A DNA stretch of 64,000 bases from Winogradskyella sp. (GCA_028383925.1 JAOEWO010000006.1:59711-123710); one strand, 5' to 3'. Positions 48,254 through 57,662 are shown, counted from the first letter of the stretch. Notes: generated by a model from the letters alone, not told the origin. Translations and numbers: made by a program.

Positions 48254-49417
48254 ATGAAAAATACTAACCTATTCTTAATACCTAAAATAATTTTAGATAT
48301 TAAAACTATGTTTTGTCTTGCTTTTATTTTTACCATTAGTACAGTATCTGCCCAAGATGAAACAACTTTCTCCTTTACTGCTGGAACAAATATAATTGAC
48401 AATAGTAATGGTACAGATTCTCCTTGGGATGTTGATCGTTTTGAGTTTAAAAACCCGTTTTTTATAGAGGCTGAATTTAGAAGAAAAAATTGGGGTTTAG
48501 CTTTTATGGCTACCACTAATAATTTTGAGCTGACACGATTAAATGAAGCCGGTGATGGTTTTGTTGTTAATTCGTATGATTTTTTTAGTTTAAATATTAC
48601 CAATAAGTTTTATATAGATCATTATTATTTTGATACTAAATCTGTGGATATTTATGTTGGTGTGGGTTTTGGTTACCATGACATTGCAGAGGGTAAGGCC
48701 ATGACCGCTAACCTTAGTTTAGGGTTTAATTATTGGTTTACAGATGCTTTAGGTGTATCATTACAGGCCATTGGTAATAAACGTATTGTAAATGAAGTAT
48801 TGTATGTAGGTAATTATTACCAGTACAATTTGGGTGTAAGTTATAGAATTAAAGCAAAGAAAAAGAGAGTACAACCTGAGGAAGTAAAAGCGTCTGAAGT
48901 TGAAAATGAAGAGGCAGAAATCAAAGTAGAGGCGGTTGATGAAATTGTACCTGTTGCAGAGGTTATTACTGCTACTCCGAATTTAGAAGATAAAGATTTA
49001 AAAACACAAGATGCCGATGCTGAATCAAGTATACAAAAAACAGCGCAAGATATTTTAACAGACGAGATAGAGGCTATAGGGCCGGTGTATTTTGAGAAAA
49101 ATTCGTCTTATTTTGGTGCTTCTGAAAAATCTAAATTAAACCGTATTGTTAATTTACTAAAGGATAATAAGGAAATTACTATACGATTAGATAGTTACAC
49201 CGATGCGAGTGGAACAGATGCGTACAATAAATATTTGTCAGACAGGCGCTTAGATCGCGTCACAAAACACTTAATAAATAGAGGTTTTAAGGTGTCTATG
49301 GTAAAAGGTGTTTCTCATGGTGTCGATACAAATAATTCTTGTAACGCAGAGCATACCAGCTGCACAGAGCAAGAACATGCTAAACAGCGTCGTGTTGAGA
49401 TTACTATAGAAAAGTAG
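48254..49417 (+). CDS. OmpA-family outer-membrane protein
   Basis: This 387-residue protein has a signal peptide ending near 'STVSAQ', an N-terminal beta-barrel-like domain (about residues 35-200, alternating aromatic strands), an acidic E/V-rich linker (about residues 205-270) and a C-terminal OmpA peptidoglycan-binding domain ('VYFEKNSSYFGASEKSKLN', 'TDASGTDAYNKYLSDRRLD', with Asp and Arg in the expected places). 'SCNAEHTSCTEQEHAKQRR' is the usual end of the domain. Such proteins tether the outer membrane to murein. It stands alone, flanked by repeat-rich spacers. Confidence 0.88.
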   Translation: MKNTNLFLIPKIILDIKTMFCLAFIFTISTVSAQDETTFSFTAGTNIIDNSNGTDSPWDVDRFEFKNPFFIEAEFRRKNWGLAFMATTNNFELTRLNEAGDGFVVNSYDFFSLNITNKFYIDHYYFDTKSVDIYVGVGFGYHDIAEGKAMTANLSLGFNYWFTDALGVSLQAIGNKRIVNEVLYVGNYYQYNLGVSYRIKAKKKRVQPEEVKASEVENEEAEIKVEAVDEIVPVAEVITATPNLEDKDLKTQDADAESSIQKTAQDILTDEIEAIGPVYFEKNSSYFGASEKSKLNRIVNLLKDNKEITIRLDSYTDASGTDAYNKYLSDRRLDRVTKHLINRGFKVSMVKGVSHGVDTNNSCNAEHTSCTEQEHAKQRRVEITIEK

Positions 49418-49682
49418 TAGGTTAAAATAGCTATATTTTTTTGACACATTATCATATTGTTTTAGATATTATTAGTTAGGCTAGGGTTTTAGTTTACAGT
49501 TATATCTAAAATTAGCGCTGTATAGAGGTGTTTATAGAGTTACTAACTTTGTATGGTCATATGTATCACTTCTTTTTTTAAGTGGCGTTCAGCGTATTTT
49601 GGTGTTCACTTTTACTAGGTTTCCATAGGGTACGTTTAGGGGGTATATAATTGCGTAATTAAATGTTTTTGTGACTTTTAAA

Positions 49683-49914
49683 TCACTCGAACTGACGCTG
49701 TTCTCGATACAACGTTGCTAAAGCAACGCCACTCGAACTGACGCTGTTCTTGATACCATTTGATTGTGCCTATAAACCATTCGAACTGATGAGATTTTGG
49801 CTATACTAGCACTCGGTTCTTGATACGCTCGTTTGTTGTTGCACTCGGTTCTCGATACAATTTGTTCGTACCTCACAAATCACTCGAACTGACGCTGTTC
49901 TCGATGCAAGCTTT
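49683..49914. repeat. Cluster of dispersed intergenic repeats (CACTCGAACTGACG / TTCTCGATAC family)
   Basis: CACTCGAACTGACGCTGTTCT occurs at about 49684, 49730 and 49880, with a degenerate copy near 49778. Each is followed by TCGATAC or TTGATACC, and TCGGTTCTCGATAC appears at 49814 and 49846. The same motif recurs around 56951 and 57181 and, inverted, at 63848. A second family (GACGTAGTC..ACCGAAGG..GGCGTAGCC) lies at 50023-50053 and again at 57338-57370. The spacer 49418-50244 contains no gene; apparent frames there translate repeats. Confidence 0.7.
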
Positions 49915-50244
49915 TATGGGGTAATTAGATGTCTGTACTTCACTATTTTTGGCTTCATTCTTCGTTTCATAATTTATACATGAGATTCCTCGGCGCTGCG
50001 CTTTGTTGGAAGCCGAAGGATCGACGTAGTCAAACCGAAGGTTCGGCGTAGCCAATGACACAGGGCTTTGCTTTGTTGAAATGGAAAACATCTTGTTTGA
50101 CTGAGTCTGTCCAAGCCCTAGTTTAGCTTATCAATTCAAAGTATGCCGCACAATGTAAGGTGCGATAGCATATTGTATTGAGACGGTACATAGCGTAATG
50201 TTCAAAACGCTTTAGCGGTTAAAAATAGTAACGAGATGCATCGT

Positions 50245-51348
50245 TTAACGCAAAAATTTGGCTTTAAGTAAGCCTATTAGGCGTTTACGATCTTGCCAAG
50301 CTTCTTGTCTGTAGTTTTTGTTGGTAATAAATAATATAGTTCTATGAATTAAGTCTTTATAAAATTGAATAACTATTTTCGCTTTGCTAATATGTTTAAC
50401 ACTAAAGAAATATATCTTTTTGAAAAATGTTTCTTCCTGGCTTTTTTTGAATATAAAATAGCGTAGCCTGTCATTGTAACTGAAATTGTATAGGTCTATT
50501 TCTTTAAAGTAAAACCCAACTTTAGCGATAAACATTCTATGATATTTACTAGTATTCCATTGGCTTTTTAATGCGCTATCTGTAAGTTTATTTGCGACAA
50601 TGATAAAATCGTAGGCATTTCTTAGACCTAAACTTATTTGGTTGTAGCCGTAGTCGTTAATTTCAAAATTAAGAATTATGTGTGATAATAATTGCTGTTT
50701 TGAGGGTATGTAAAACGTATTATAAATACGTTTATGCAGTAATAAATCATGTGTTGATAAGTAGTTGTTAGAGTGTTTATGTAGTACATGTCTATGTAGT
50801 TCTATAGCTGCAATACCTGTTTTCTTTGGTATAAGAATGGGGTCATTATGTACATTCTTATATTTTGTGCCGAAGGTAATAGGCTCGGACTCGTAACCCT
50901 TTGCTCTTATAAGTTGTGCTGCTAGTTTTAATTGTGTATTGTCTATTAGGATATCAATATCGCAAATCATCCGCTCACCAAGATCTTTGTAATAACCAGA
51001 CACTAATAGCGCTGCACCTTTTAAAAACACATGGTTAATATTATTATTTTTAAGCAGTTGGCTTAAGTCTTCTATTTGTTTTAAAATAGTGGTATTTCTG
51101 TTTCTGTTAATGGCGGTTAAATCGTGCAGATAGATTTCGAGGTCCTTGGGCAGTACCTGTAATAATTGTTTTTGCTGTAAACGGCAATAGATGGTGGTGA
51201 GCACCAGATGCGAGCTGCCTACTTTAACCAAGTCTAGCCAATCCTCATCGGTAAACTGCCGTAATTGTGTTTCTAGCGCTGTTGCGTTAGGGCTAAACGT
51301 TAAAATATTAGTAATACATTGCAGTGTTTTGTGAGGTGTCAAGGCCAT
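50245..51348 (-). CDS. Family-5 nucleotidyltransferase-like protein (NTP_transf_5)
   Basis: This 367-residue protein has the nucleotidyltransferase core 'HVFLKGAALLVSGYYKDLG' followed by the metal site 'ICDIDILID' (residues about 126-135, DxD). The C-terminal half ('HRHVLHKHSNNYL', 'LLSHIILNFEINDYGYNQI') is helical and typical of NTP_transf_5. In lasso-peptide clusters of Bacillales, members of this family act after an HprK-like kinase on the peptide tail. Here the gene lies 46 bases after such a kinase and downstream of a 48-residue peptide gene. Its substrate in this organism is unknown. Confidence 0.8.
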   Translation of the reverse strand: MALTPHKTLQCITNILTFSPNATALETQLRQFTDEDWLDLVKVGSSHLVLTTIYCRLQQKQLLQVLPKDLEIYLHDLTAINRNRNTTILKQIEDLSQLLKNNNINHVFLKGAALLVSGYYKDLGERMICDIDILIDNTQLKLAAQLIRAKGYESEPITFGTKYKNVHNDPILIPKKTGIAAIELHRHVLHKHSNNYLSTHDLLLHKRIYNTFYIPSKQQLLSHIILNFEINDYGYNQISLGLRNAYDFIIVANKLTDSALKSQWNTSKYHRMFIAKVGFYFKEIDLYNFSYNDRLRYFIFKKSQEETFFKKIYFFSVKHISKAKIVIQFYKDLIHRTILFITNKNYRQEAWQDRKRLIGLLKAKFLR

Positions 51349-51394
51349 AATAAATTAAGGGATAAATATAATTATAAAAGCCTTGGCAGTGTAA

Positions 51395-52522
51395 TTATTC
51401 TTTAAATAGACCACCAACAGCGGCAATAGCCTCATTATTATTGTGATACTTTAACTCATAAAACTTAACTGTACCCAACCAATTTAAAAAGGATTGAGCA
51501 TAAGTTTCATTATGAGCCAGCCAAGACTCTGTAATAAGTTCTTGTAAGATGGTTTGTTCTGCGCCTTCAGTTAATGTAGTTGTTATGGGGTCTTGGCTAT
51601 AACGCACCAATACTAGGTTTTTACAAGGGTAATCTAATTGATCTGGGTGTTTTAAAGGTAAAGGTGGTATATAGGTAACCTGGCCTTTGGTACTATTGAT
51701 GTATTGTTTAGGTAAGGCCTCAAAATTATCTACCAAAGGCGCAATGGCTGCAAAGGCTTTTTCTTTAATTGATAAGGCTGCTGGTAATACCGCAATATGG
51801 TTATTATTTGCTAGCATCGCGCTCATATCATCGGACACAAGGTCGTAACCCGCATACATGAGTAAGGTTGCTAAGGTGCTTTTACCACTGCCCGAGTTGC
51901 CTACAAGCATCACGGTCTGCTTGCCATTGCCAATAGTGGTGGCGTGTAGCGTACCTATCCAATCGTCTTCGGTTTTGTTGTGTATAGCATTTAATATTTC
52001 AAAAGAAAACTTCCCTTGTAATAAGTGTACCTGATTTTTTTTCCAGACCCATGTTTGCTCTAAGCTATTTTGAAGCGCATAACCGGTATTATCTTCATGG
52101 GAGATAATGCTGTGGCTTCCTATTATATCTTTGGTTTTAACTTTAGTTTTTAGATGAAAAAACTTAGAAGCTATTAAATCAAGTAAGGCTTGAGCGTTAT
52201 AATGTACCGTAATGCTGTGTTGCTGATAATTAAAAACACAAGACTTTGTTCCTGAAATTTTTATTTTTTTACCGCTTAAATGAATGTCTTTTTGAGAAGT
52301 AGGGACACAAAGCGCTTTTAGGCTGTTGTAGATTTGATTTGCAAGATCTGGGTTCCCAAAATGAGCAGTATCTTTAAGATAGGTTACTTCCGTTTGAGAT
52401 GATTGAAATTTTTTAAAGTATTTGTAATTTGATTTATCAAATACAATATAAGTGTTAGAATCCTTTAACCAGATAATATAGTGATTAGACAGAGCTAATA
52501 GTTTTGTTTGCGATAATTTCAA
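51395..52522 (-). CDS. HprK-related (PEPCK-fold) kinase
   Basis: This 375-residue protein has a C-terminal HPr-kinase/PEPCK-like domain: Walker A 'MLVGNSGSGKSTLATLL' at about residues 205-220, followed by 'AGYDLVSDDMSAML' with the catalytic Asp pair. The N-terminal about 190 residues are unlike HprK and may bind the substrate. HPr-kinase homologues phosphorylate Ser in HPr and, in some clusters, the C-terminal residue of lasso peptides. The gene sits 35 bases after a 48-residue peptide gene and 46 bases before a nucleotidyltransferase gene on the same strand. That the peptide is its target is inference. Confidence 0.8.
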   Translation of the reverse strand: MKLSQTKLLALSNHYIIWLKDSNTYIVFDKSNYKYFKKFQSSQTEVTYLKDTAHFGNPDLANQIYNSLKALCVPTSQKDIHLSGKKIKISGTKSCVFNYQQHSITVHYNAQALLDLIASKFFHLKTKVKTKDIIGSHSIISHEDNTGYALQNSLEQTWVWKKNQVHLLQGKFSFEILNAIHNKTEDDWIGTLHATTIGNGKQTVMLVGNSGSGKSTLATLLMYAGYDLVSDDMSAMLANNNHIAVLPAALSIKEKAFAAIAPLVDNFEALPKQYINSTKGQVTYIPPLPLKHPDQLDYPCKNLVLVRYSQDPITTTLTEGAEQTILQELITESWLAHNETYAQSFLNWLGTVKFYELKYHNNNEAIAAVGGLFKE

Positions 52523-52557
52523 AGTACTAATTTAAAAAAGTAGCATCCTCATGGTTG

Positions 52558-52704
52558 TTAGATAGTAACACCTGGATCTGTTGCAGCTTGGGACTTCATT
52601 GGGTTAAGCACTATAAAAGTACCGATAGCGGTAACAGCCGCGTATTTCCCCATTTTTTTTAAAGCCTCTTTGCGAGTGATTTGGTTTTTGTCTTTTGTAT
52701 TCAT
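52558..52704 (-). CDS. 48-residue peptide with Tat/Sec-like leader, putative substrate of the adjacent kinase
   Basis: This short frame reads MNTKDKNQITRKEALKKMGK, then YAAVTAIGTFIVLNP, then MKSQAATDPGVTI and TAA. A polar, basic start ('TRKEALKKMG') and a hydrophobic stretch of about 12 residues end in 'SQA-A', which resembles a signal-peptidase site and would leave the octapeptide ATDPGVTI. A perfect TATTTTTG box lies 22 bases upstream of the ATG, so this is the first gene of the operon with the kinase and nucleotidyltransferase. The peptide could be a modified secreted peptide or a small anchored component. I know no named family. Confidence 0.65.
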   Translation of the reverse strand: MNTKDKNQITRKEALKKMGKYAAVTAIGTFIVLNPMKSQAATDPGVTI

Positions 52705-52725
52705 TCTACTCCATCATTAAAGACA

Positions 52726-52733
52726 CAAAAATA
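52726..52733 (-). promoter_or_regulatory. -7 box of the peptide-kinase-nucleotidyltransferase operon
   Basis: The minus strand reads TATTTTTG, a full match to TAnnTTTG, 22 bases before the peptide start codon. No TTG is found at the -33 distance. Confidence 0.5.
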
Positions 52734-52815
52734 AGAATATTTTTGAATATTACCTAATTATAAACAGAACTCTGTGATGTAAAATATTGAGGCTCTTACA
52801 TAAAATATAAAACAC

Positions 52816-52849
52816 AAAAAAGCCCTTCTCCGAGGGGAAGGGCTTTTTT
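52816..52849. terminator. Bidirectional-looking terminator after the T9SS type-A gene
   Basis: AAAAAAGCCCTT (52816-52827) pairs perfectly with AAGGGCTTTTTT (52838-52849) around a C/G-rich loop that can extend the stem. It lies 21 bases past the stop of the minus-strand T9SS gene and upstream of the peptide operon promoter, so it insulates the two units. Confidence 0.85.
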
Positions 52850-52869
52850 AGATAACAGTTGTCGTTATA

Positions 52870-55800
52870 TTAGTTAATAATGACTTGTTGTGATACTTGT
52901 TGCGTTGTATTATGCACCCTTACAATATAAGCTGCGGTTGTTAAATGACCAGCCTCTATACGGTTTGTTGTTTTGTAGCTATCTAGTGCTTTTGTCATTA
53001 CTTTACGGCCATTTATGTCATATATCTCAAGTACACTATCTGTATCTAATTGTCCATTGATTACAATGGTTTTAGCTCCTGTAATAGACTTTATCTCTAA
53101 AGTGTTTAAATCAAAGTCTGTATTAGATAAGGTTTGGCTATTATCTTGAAAATGTATGTAAAAACGTCCTGTATCAGTAATGTTGGTGCTTGCTGTAAAC
53201 GTGTACTCTACGTTATTAAGAGTGGTCCAAACGTTAGCGGTACGGTCTTCTAAATATACGGTTGTATCTTCTGGCAATAATAGATCTGCCAAGCTAATAG
53301 TAGCTGTTGTACCGGCACTTAAATTGATACCTAATGGAATTACATGTGTCGCCATGTCATTGTAGTCTAACGTTTGTATCGCCATATCTTTATTGTTACT
53401 GTTTTCAACTAAATGCGTGTAGATACCAAAACTATCGCCGGCTTGACCACCATATACCTCGGTGTCATAACCTACATCCAATCCATCTGTACCATGGGTA
53501 TTAAAGTATACTTCTGTAGCCATAGTAAACTGGTTTGGTGACGATAGGTGTAGTACTACAAAATCGTTTACAGTAGGCGTTGACGAGCGACCAGAGAAGT
53601 CAGTATCTAAGCGCGTAGGGTCTCCAATTGTTACCCATTCTTTTCTAAAAGTTACAGTTGATGAACCGTTAATTCTTGCAGTAAACCCTTGCCCAGGGCG
53701 TAATAATTTAGCATTACTCCTGTTCCATACTTTGTATTTTTGAGCAATAGAATTACCACCTGTACCCGTCCATGAATAAATACCGGCATTAGAACCGCCC
53801 AAAAATGCATTTGGATTGTTTTCTAAAAACTGAGTGATGTCCAAGTAACCTGCATAAGGATTACCTAGTATTTCCCAAGAGCTAGCCCCTGTGCCATTAA
53901 CCGCAATAGTTACTTCATCGTTATTTTGAATGTCTCCTGTGAACTTTAAGTGAGGTACTGTATTGCCTTGCGTAGGTGCCATGCCTACTAGATAGCCTTT
54001 ACCAGGTACCATTGTATGTGGATTTGCACTGTTAGGATCAAATACACCATATCCATTTGTACTTGCTAGCCATTGAGCAAATATGTAATACGCACTGTTG
54101 CCTCCCATTGCAAGTGCAGTACCATTATTTAAAAAATCAGTATCAAATGTTTCTCCAATTACTGGTGATGAAACGTAGCTTCTTAATAAATTATTAGAGT
54201 TTGCTATACGGTCTAGACGTGCTGCACGCAAGTAATTAATTTTTCCAGATGCTTCGCCACCAATTACAAGACTTGATAATTCATCTGTATTATTACCATT
54301 ATTTTGTCCAGGGCCGCTTGGATTGTTTCCATTAGCTAGCTCAGACAACATATTTACTGTACCACCGTTCTCAACCGCAAAGTCATTGGTTGTAGTGACA
54401 GAGCCTGTTTTGTCTATGGTGAGTGTACCGGTAGGTTTAACAGTTACAGATATAAATTTTAGATCTTCAATTATTTTTAAATGTGCATTATCTCCAATTA
54501 CAATAGATTGTCTTTCGTCTGGTGCCATACCTAGAGACCATTTGGTTTCGTCTGTTATCAAGTTTTGGTCATTACCTGTCCATGTGTTGGTTTGTTCTTT
54601 TATAATGATGGTGTAATCTTCTATTTCGCCGTCATCGATGATGGCACAAGCATCTAATGGTGGCCAATCGTTAAATCTGGCAATAACACGCATTCTGGTA
54701 TTACCTAATACTGCATTCGATGGGATATCTATATTTTTTTCAAGAAAAATATTTGTATTATTAGTTATTGAACCAATATCGATAAGTTCGTTAGTCGCAG
54801 GGTCATTAGTAAATTCAAATGTACCATTTCTGTTCCAATCAATCCAAACACTAGTATAATTTGTATAATTACCGTCTGTATTAACGCGTACTTTAATCGT
54901 TTCAGTAGTGCCTCTTACAATGGTAGTAGTGACGTTTGTGAAATCTTGATAACCGGTTGTCTGGTCAACACCTGATGTATTGTTTATAGATCCAAACTCA
55001 ACAGCTGTAATACCATCTGCATATTGTGCATATGTCACACTAACATCACAATAACTTACCGTTGCCGTTAAAGTTTCTGTTTTTGTATCTGTACCACAGT
55101 CATTCGTTGCGGTTAAGGTTACAGTGTAGGTGCCTTCAGTTGTATAGGTATGCGTTGGATTCTCGTCAGTAGATGTAGAACCGTCCCCAAAATCCCAGTT
55201 ATAAGTATTATTACCTGTTGAGGTATTGGTGAATGTAATTGCATTGTTGATGCCAACATTAGTGGAAGCTACCGTAAAATTGGCTACAGGTGCCTCATTA
55301 ACGGTAATAACAACTTCACCACTCATGTCAACAGCACAACCACCATCTGTGCGCGTCGCTTCTACAGTGTACGTTCCTGCAGTGCTGAAATTACCAAACG
55401 TAATGGCATTTCCATTACCACTCGCAGAAGCAACTTCATTGGTTCCATTTCTTAATAATTGGTAACTTACACCGGTTTCAGAACCGTTTAAACCAATAGT
55501 TGTAGTAGAAGTGCTGTCATCTGCACAATAGGTTAAATTAGTACCTGTTACATTTTGCGCTGTTGGTGTAGTACAAGCTGATACACCTGTTATTACAATT
55601 TCATCTATATACATTATTTGGTCATCATCCATACCACTACCCTCTAACTCAAATTTTATCTCAGAGTCATCATTAAAGGTGTAATCATTACTAGAAATTG
55701 TAATGGTTCTGGAGTAATTAGTCTCATTACTATTAAAACCATTTTCTCCGTAACGAAATTCACCAATCCCAGTGCCATCTAAATCAACCTCTAACCTCAT

Positions 55801-56112
55801 GTTATTATTAGTATTAAAATCTTTCGTTCTAAACGTAAAGCTTAATGTAATTTGGTCGTAACCACTGATGTCAAAATCTCTACGCATGTTAGAAGTACTA
55901 GAATTATCTCTTAAACGCCAAGAGGCATTTCCTTGTGGCGAGTTAGAGTCATCATCTCTGAATGAACAGTCTCTACCACCATCTATCCAACCACCATTAT
56001 TAGATTCAAAGTTGTTAGAGTAAATCGTAGTCTGCGCACTACTAACAGCAGTAGCACCGATTAAAAGCATAAAGCTTAAAATTAAAGTTAAAATTGTGTA
56101 ATTTGTTTTCAT
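52870..56112 (-). CDS. Large secreted protein with PKD and GEVED domains and a T9SS type-A sorting signal
   Basis: This protein has about 1080 residues. The signal peptide (from the ATG at 56112: K-T then 'ILTLILSFMLLIGATAVSS', ending AQ) is followed by a jellyroll-like domain with 'RDCSFRDDDSN' and 'YIDEIVITG', Ig-like units, a PKD domain ('YNWDFGDGSTSTDENPTHT', about residues 280-350), a GEVED domain ('SVWIDWNRNGTFEF' to 'CAIIDDGEIEDYTI', about residues 415-505) and a long beta-rich region. The C-terminal type-A sorting domain has 'LEIYDINGRKVM' and 'AYIVRVHN'. It is exported by the type IX system and probably surface-bound. An ATG at 56187 would add 25 atypical residues. Confidence 0.88.
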   Translation of the reverse strand: MKTNYTILTLILSFMLLIGATAVSSAQTTIYSNNFESNNGGWIDGGRDCSFRDDDSNSPQGNASWRLRDNSSTSNMRRDFDISGYDQITLSFTFRTKDFNTNNNMRLEVDLDGTGIGEFRYGENGFNSNETNYSRTITISSNDYTFNDDSEIKFELEGSGMDDDQIMYIDEIVITGVSACTTPTAQNVTGTNLTYCADDSTSTTTIGLNGSETGVSYQLLRNGTNEVASASGNGNAITFGNFSTAGTYTVEATRTDGGCAVDMSGEVVITVNEAPVANFTVASTNVGINNAITFTNTSTGNNTYNWDFGDGSTSTDENPTHTYTTEGTYTVTLTATNDCGTDTKTETLTATVSYCDVSVTYAQYADGITAVEFGSINNTSGVDQTTGYQDFTNVTTTIVRGTTETIKVRVNTDGNYTNYTSVWIDWNRNGTFEFTNDPATNELIDIGSITNNTNIFLEKNIDIPSNAVLGNTRMRVIARFNDWPPLDACAIIDDGEIEDYTIIIKEQTNTWTGNDQNLITDETKWSLGMAPDERQSIVIGDNAHLKIIEDLKFISVTVKPTGTLTIDKTGSVTTTNDFAVENGGTVNMLSELANGNNPSGPGQNNGNNTDELSSLVIGGEASGKINYLRAARLDRIANSNNLLRSYVSSPVIGETFDTDFLNNGTALAMGGNSAYYIFAQWLASTNGYGVFDPNSANPHTMVPGKGYLVGMAPTQGNTVPHLKFTGDIQNNDEVTIAVNGTGASSWEILGNPYAGYLDITQFLENNPNAFLGGSNAGIYSWTGTGGNSIAQKYKVWNRSNAKLLRPGQGFTARINGSSTVTFRKEWVTIGDPTRLDTDFSGRSSTPTVNDFVVLHLSSPNQFTMATEVYFNTHGTDGLDVGYDTEVYGGQAGDSFGIYTHLVENSNNKDMAIQTLDYNDMATHVIPLGINLSAGTTATISLADLLLPEDTTVYLEDRTANVWTTLNNVEYTFTASTNITDTGRFYIHFQDNSQTLSNTDFDLNTLEIKSITGAKTIVINGQLDTDSVLEIYDINGRKVMTKALDSYKTTNRIEAGHLTTAAYIVRVHNTTQQVSQQVIIN

Positions 56113-56184
56113 AAGTAAAAATTTGGTTTTCATGTGTGTCTGAAATTGTTCGGTTAAGTAAAAATCAAAGTTTGAGGGATGCCG

Positions 56185-56192
56185 CAAATCTA
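56185..56192 (-). promoter_or_regulatory. -7 box of the T9SS type-A gene
   Basis: The minus strand reads TAGATTTG, a perfect TAnnTTTG match, giving a leader of about 65 bases to the ATG at 56112. It overlaps the 5' end of the longer reading frame (start 56187), which supports the later start. No -33 TTG is visible. Confidence 0.45.
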
Positions 56193-57010
56193 CAGTGGCA
56201 TTTGTGCTCTAATATTACTTTTTGGATGAACTACACAAAAAAATAGTTGAATAAAAAGAGGTGTTATATTTTATCGGCGAATGGTAATTTTTAAAACTCT
56301 CAAAAAATTTAAATACCTGTAAAACAGTATTTTATAATATTTAATTAGTGGATTAACGAGAGTTTTTAATACCGTTTGAGAATGTTTTATCGTTGAATGT
56401 CTTTATTTTTTCGACCAAATTAAAGAGGTTTAGCGCTTTTGTAAATTAATTGTGTAGTGCATTTGCAGTTCAACGATTAATTAATCGATTAACGTTATAC
56501 CTCTTACCCTGCTAAAAACCATGAAAGGGTCTGTTTTTTATTTTTATACGGGCATATAGGGTGATTTTTAAGAGGTTTTAGCAATTAATAATTGTATGTA
56601 GATGTAAATTAAAGATTTTATACTACTGGGCTCTCTATATAATAGAGGCGTAAAATGATTTAAGCTATGGTTATATTATTAGGTTTTTCAATAATCTTCA
56701 AAGCAAAGTATAGTTACATCGCGTAATATGTTAAAGCGTATGGTATGGTGATGTACATACTATGAGGTGAGTACCATACCACTTTAGCTTATAGTAATAA
56801 TGTTAATTTTACAGATAAAGAACAATATAAGTATAAAACACGCTGGCCTTTTATTTTTAAGTTGCGGAACTTTGGGTTTAAAGGTGCTGAGCTTCTGCTT
56901 GTAAGTTGCTGAGCTTTTTGGGTTGCTTACTAAGCAAGAGATTCCTCAGCGCACTCGAACTGACGTTTAGAGTCTAACCATAAAAAAATGATTAAAAAAT
57001 AACGGTATCC
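56193..57010. other. Gene-free spacer with short repeats
   Basis: I see no reading frame with protein-like composition on either strand. The segment AAGTTGCGGAACTTTGGGTT (56859-56878) recurs in a diverged form, AAGTTGCTGAGCTTTTTGGG, at about 56903. A CACTCGAACTGACG repeat lies at about 56953. The remainder is AT-rich. The spacer continues as repeats to the FIST gene at 57727. Confidence 0.6.
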
Positions 57011-57130
57011 GTCACATCGATTGATTCGCGATAGCGAGTTGTATCGTTTCGTCACATCGAGTGATTCGCGATAGCGAATTGTATCGTTTCGTCACATCGA
57101 GTGATTCGCGATAGCGAATTGTATCGAGAT
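57011..57130. repeat. Three tandem 40-bp repeats
   Basis: Units start at 57011, 57051 and 57091 with GTCACATCGA(T/G)TGATTCG. Units two and three are identical over their first 36 bases, and unit one differs at two positions. Each contains the small palindrome ATTCGCGATAGCGAAT (AGT in unit one) and ends TTGTATCG. There are no unique spacers, so this is not a CRISPR array. The flanking 57131-57400 holds further CACTCGAACTGACG and GACGTAGTC-type repeats and a hairpin (GAAGCATCT / AGATGCTTC at 57256-57287). Confidence 0.85.
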
Positions 57131-57662
57131 GTCGGAATCTAATACCACTCTGTTCTCGATACACGCTTCGTCACCTCAGCGCACTCGAACTGACGTCCAT
57201 TTTTCTGTTCCTTTAATATCCTAGTACTTGTCATGCAGAACAAACGTAGTGCAGTGAAGCATCTTTTTGTAAAGTGTGAGATGCTTCGCTTTAGCCTGTC
57301 TTGAGCGACAGTCAAAAGGTTCTGAATCCGAAGATTCGACGTAGTCACACCGAAGGTTTGGCGTAGCCAATCCGAAGATAGTCAGCACGTCGTAGTGGTG
57401 CAGCCATTGAAAATTGAATTAAATGGCAGCATTATGAGGCGCTTAACAACGTGGCCTAATAATTAGTTAGGATAGGGCATAAAAATTGAAATTATGAAAG
57501 ATTGAGATGAAATGTAAAACGTTAAATGTTTAATAAAAGCAAAATAAATCAAACAAAATAACCTAAAGTTTCGTTAATTGCGCTATTCCTTTTTTACGTT
57601 ATACAAAGTTTTTAACGTGATTTATACGCTTCAAGAAACATATAATCAGAAAATATAATGTA

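Noticed and set aside
57011..57130. Possible CRISPR array
   Set aside because: The 40-bp units are directly contiguous with no unique spacers, and no cas gene is in the window.
57139..57348. 69-codon minus-strand frame
   Set aside because: It is built from dispersed repeats and a hairpin, with repeat-derived residues throughout. The frame at 49873-50091 is rejected for the same reason.
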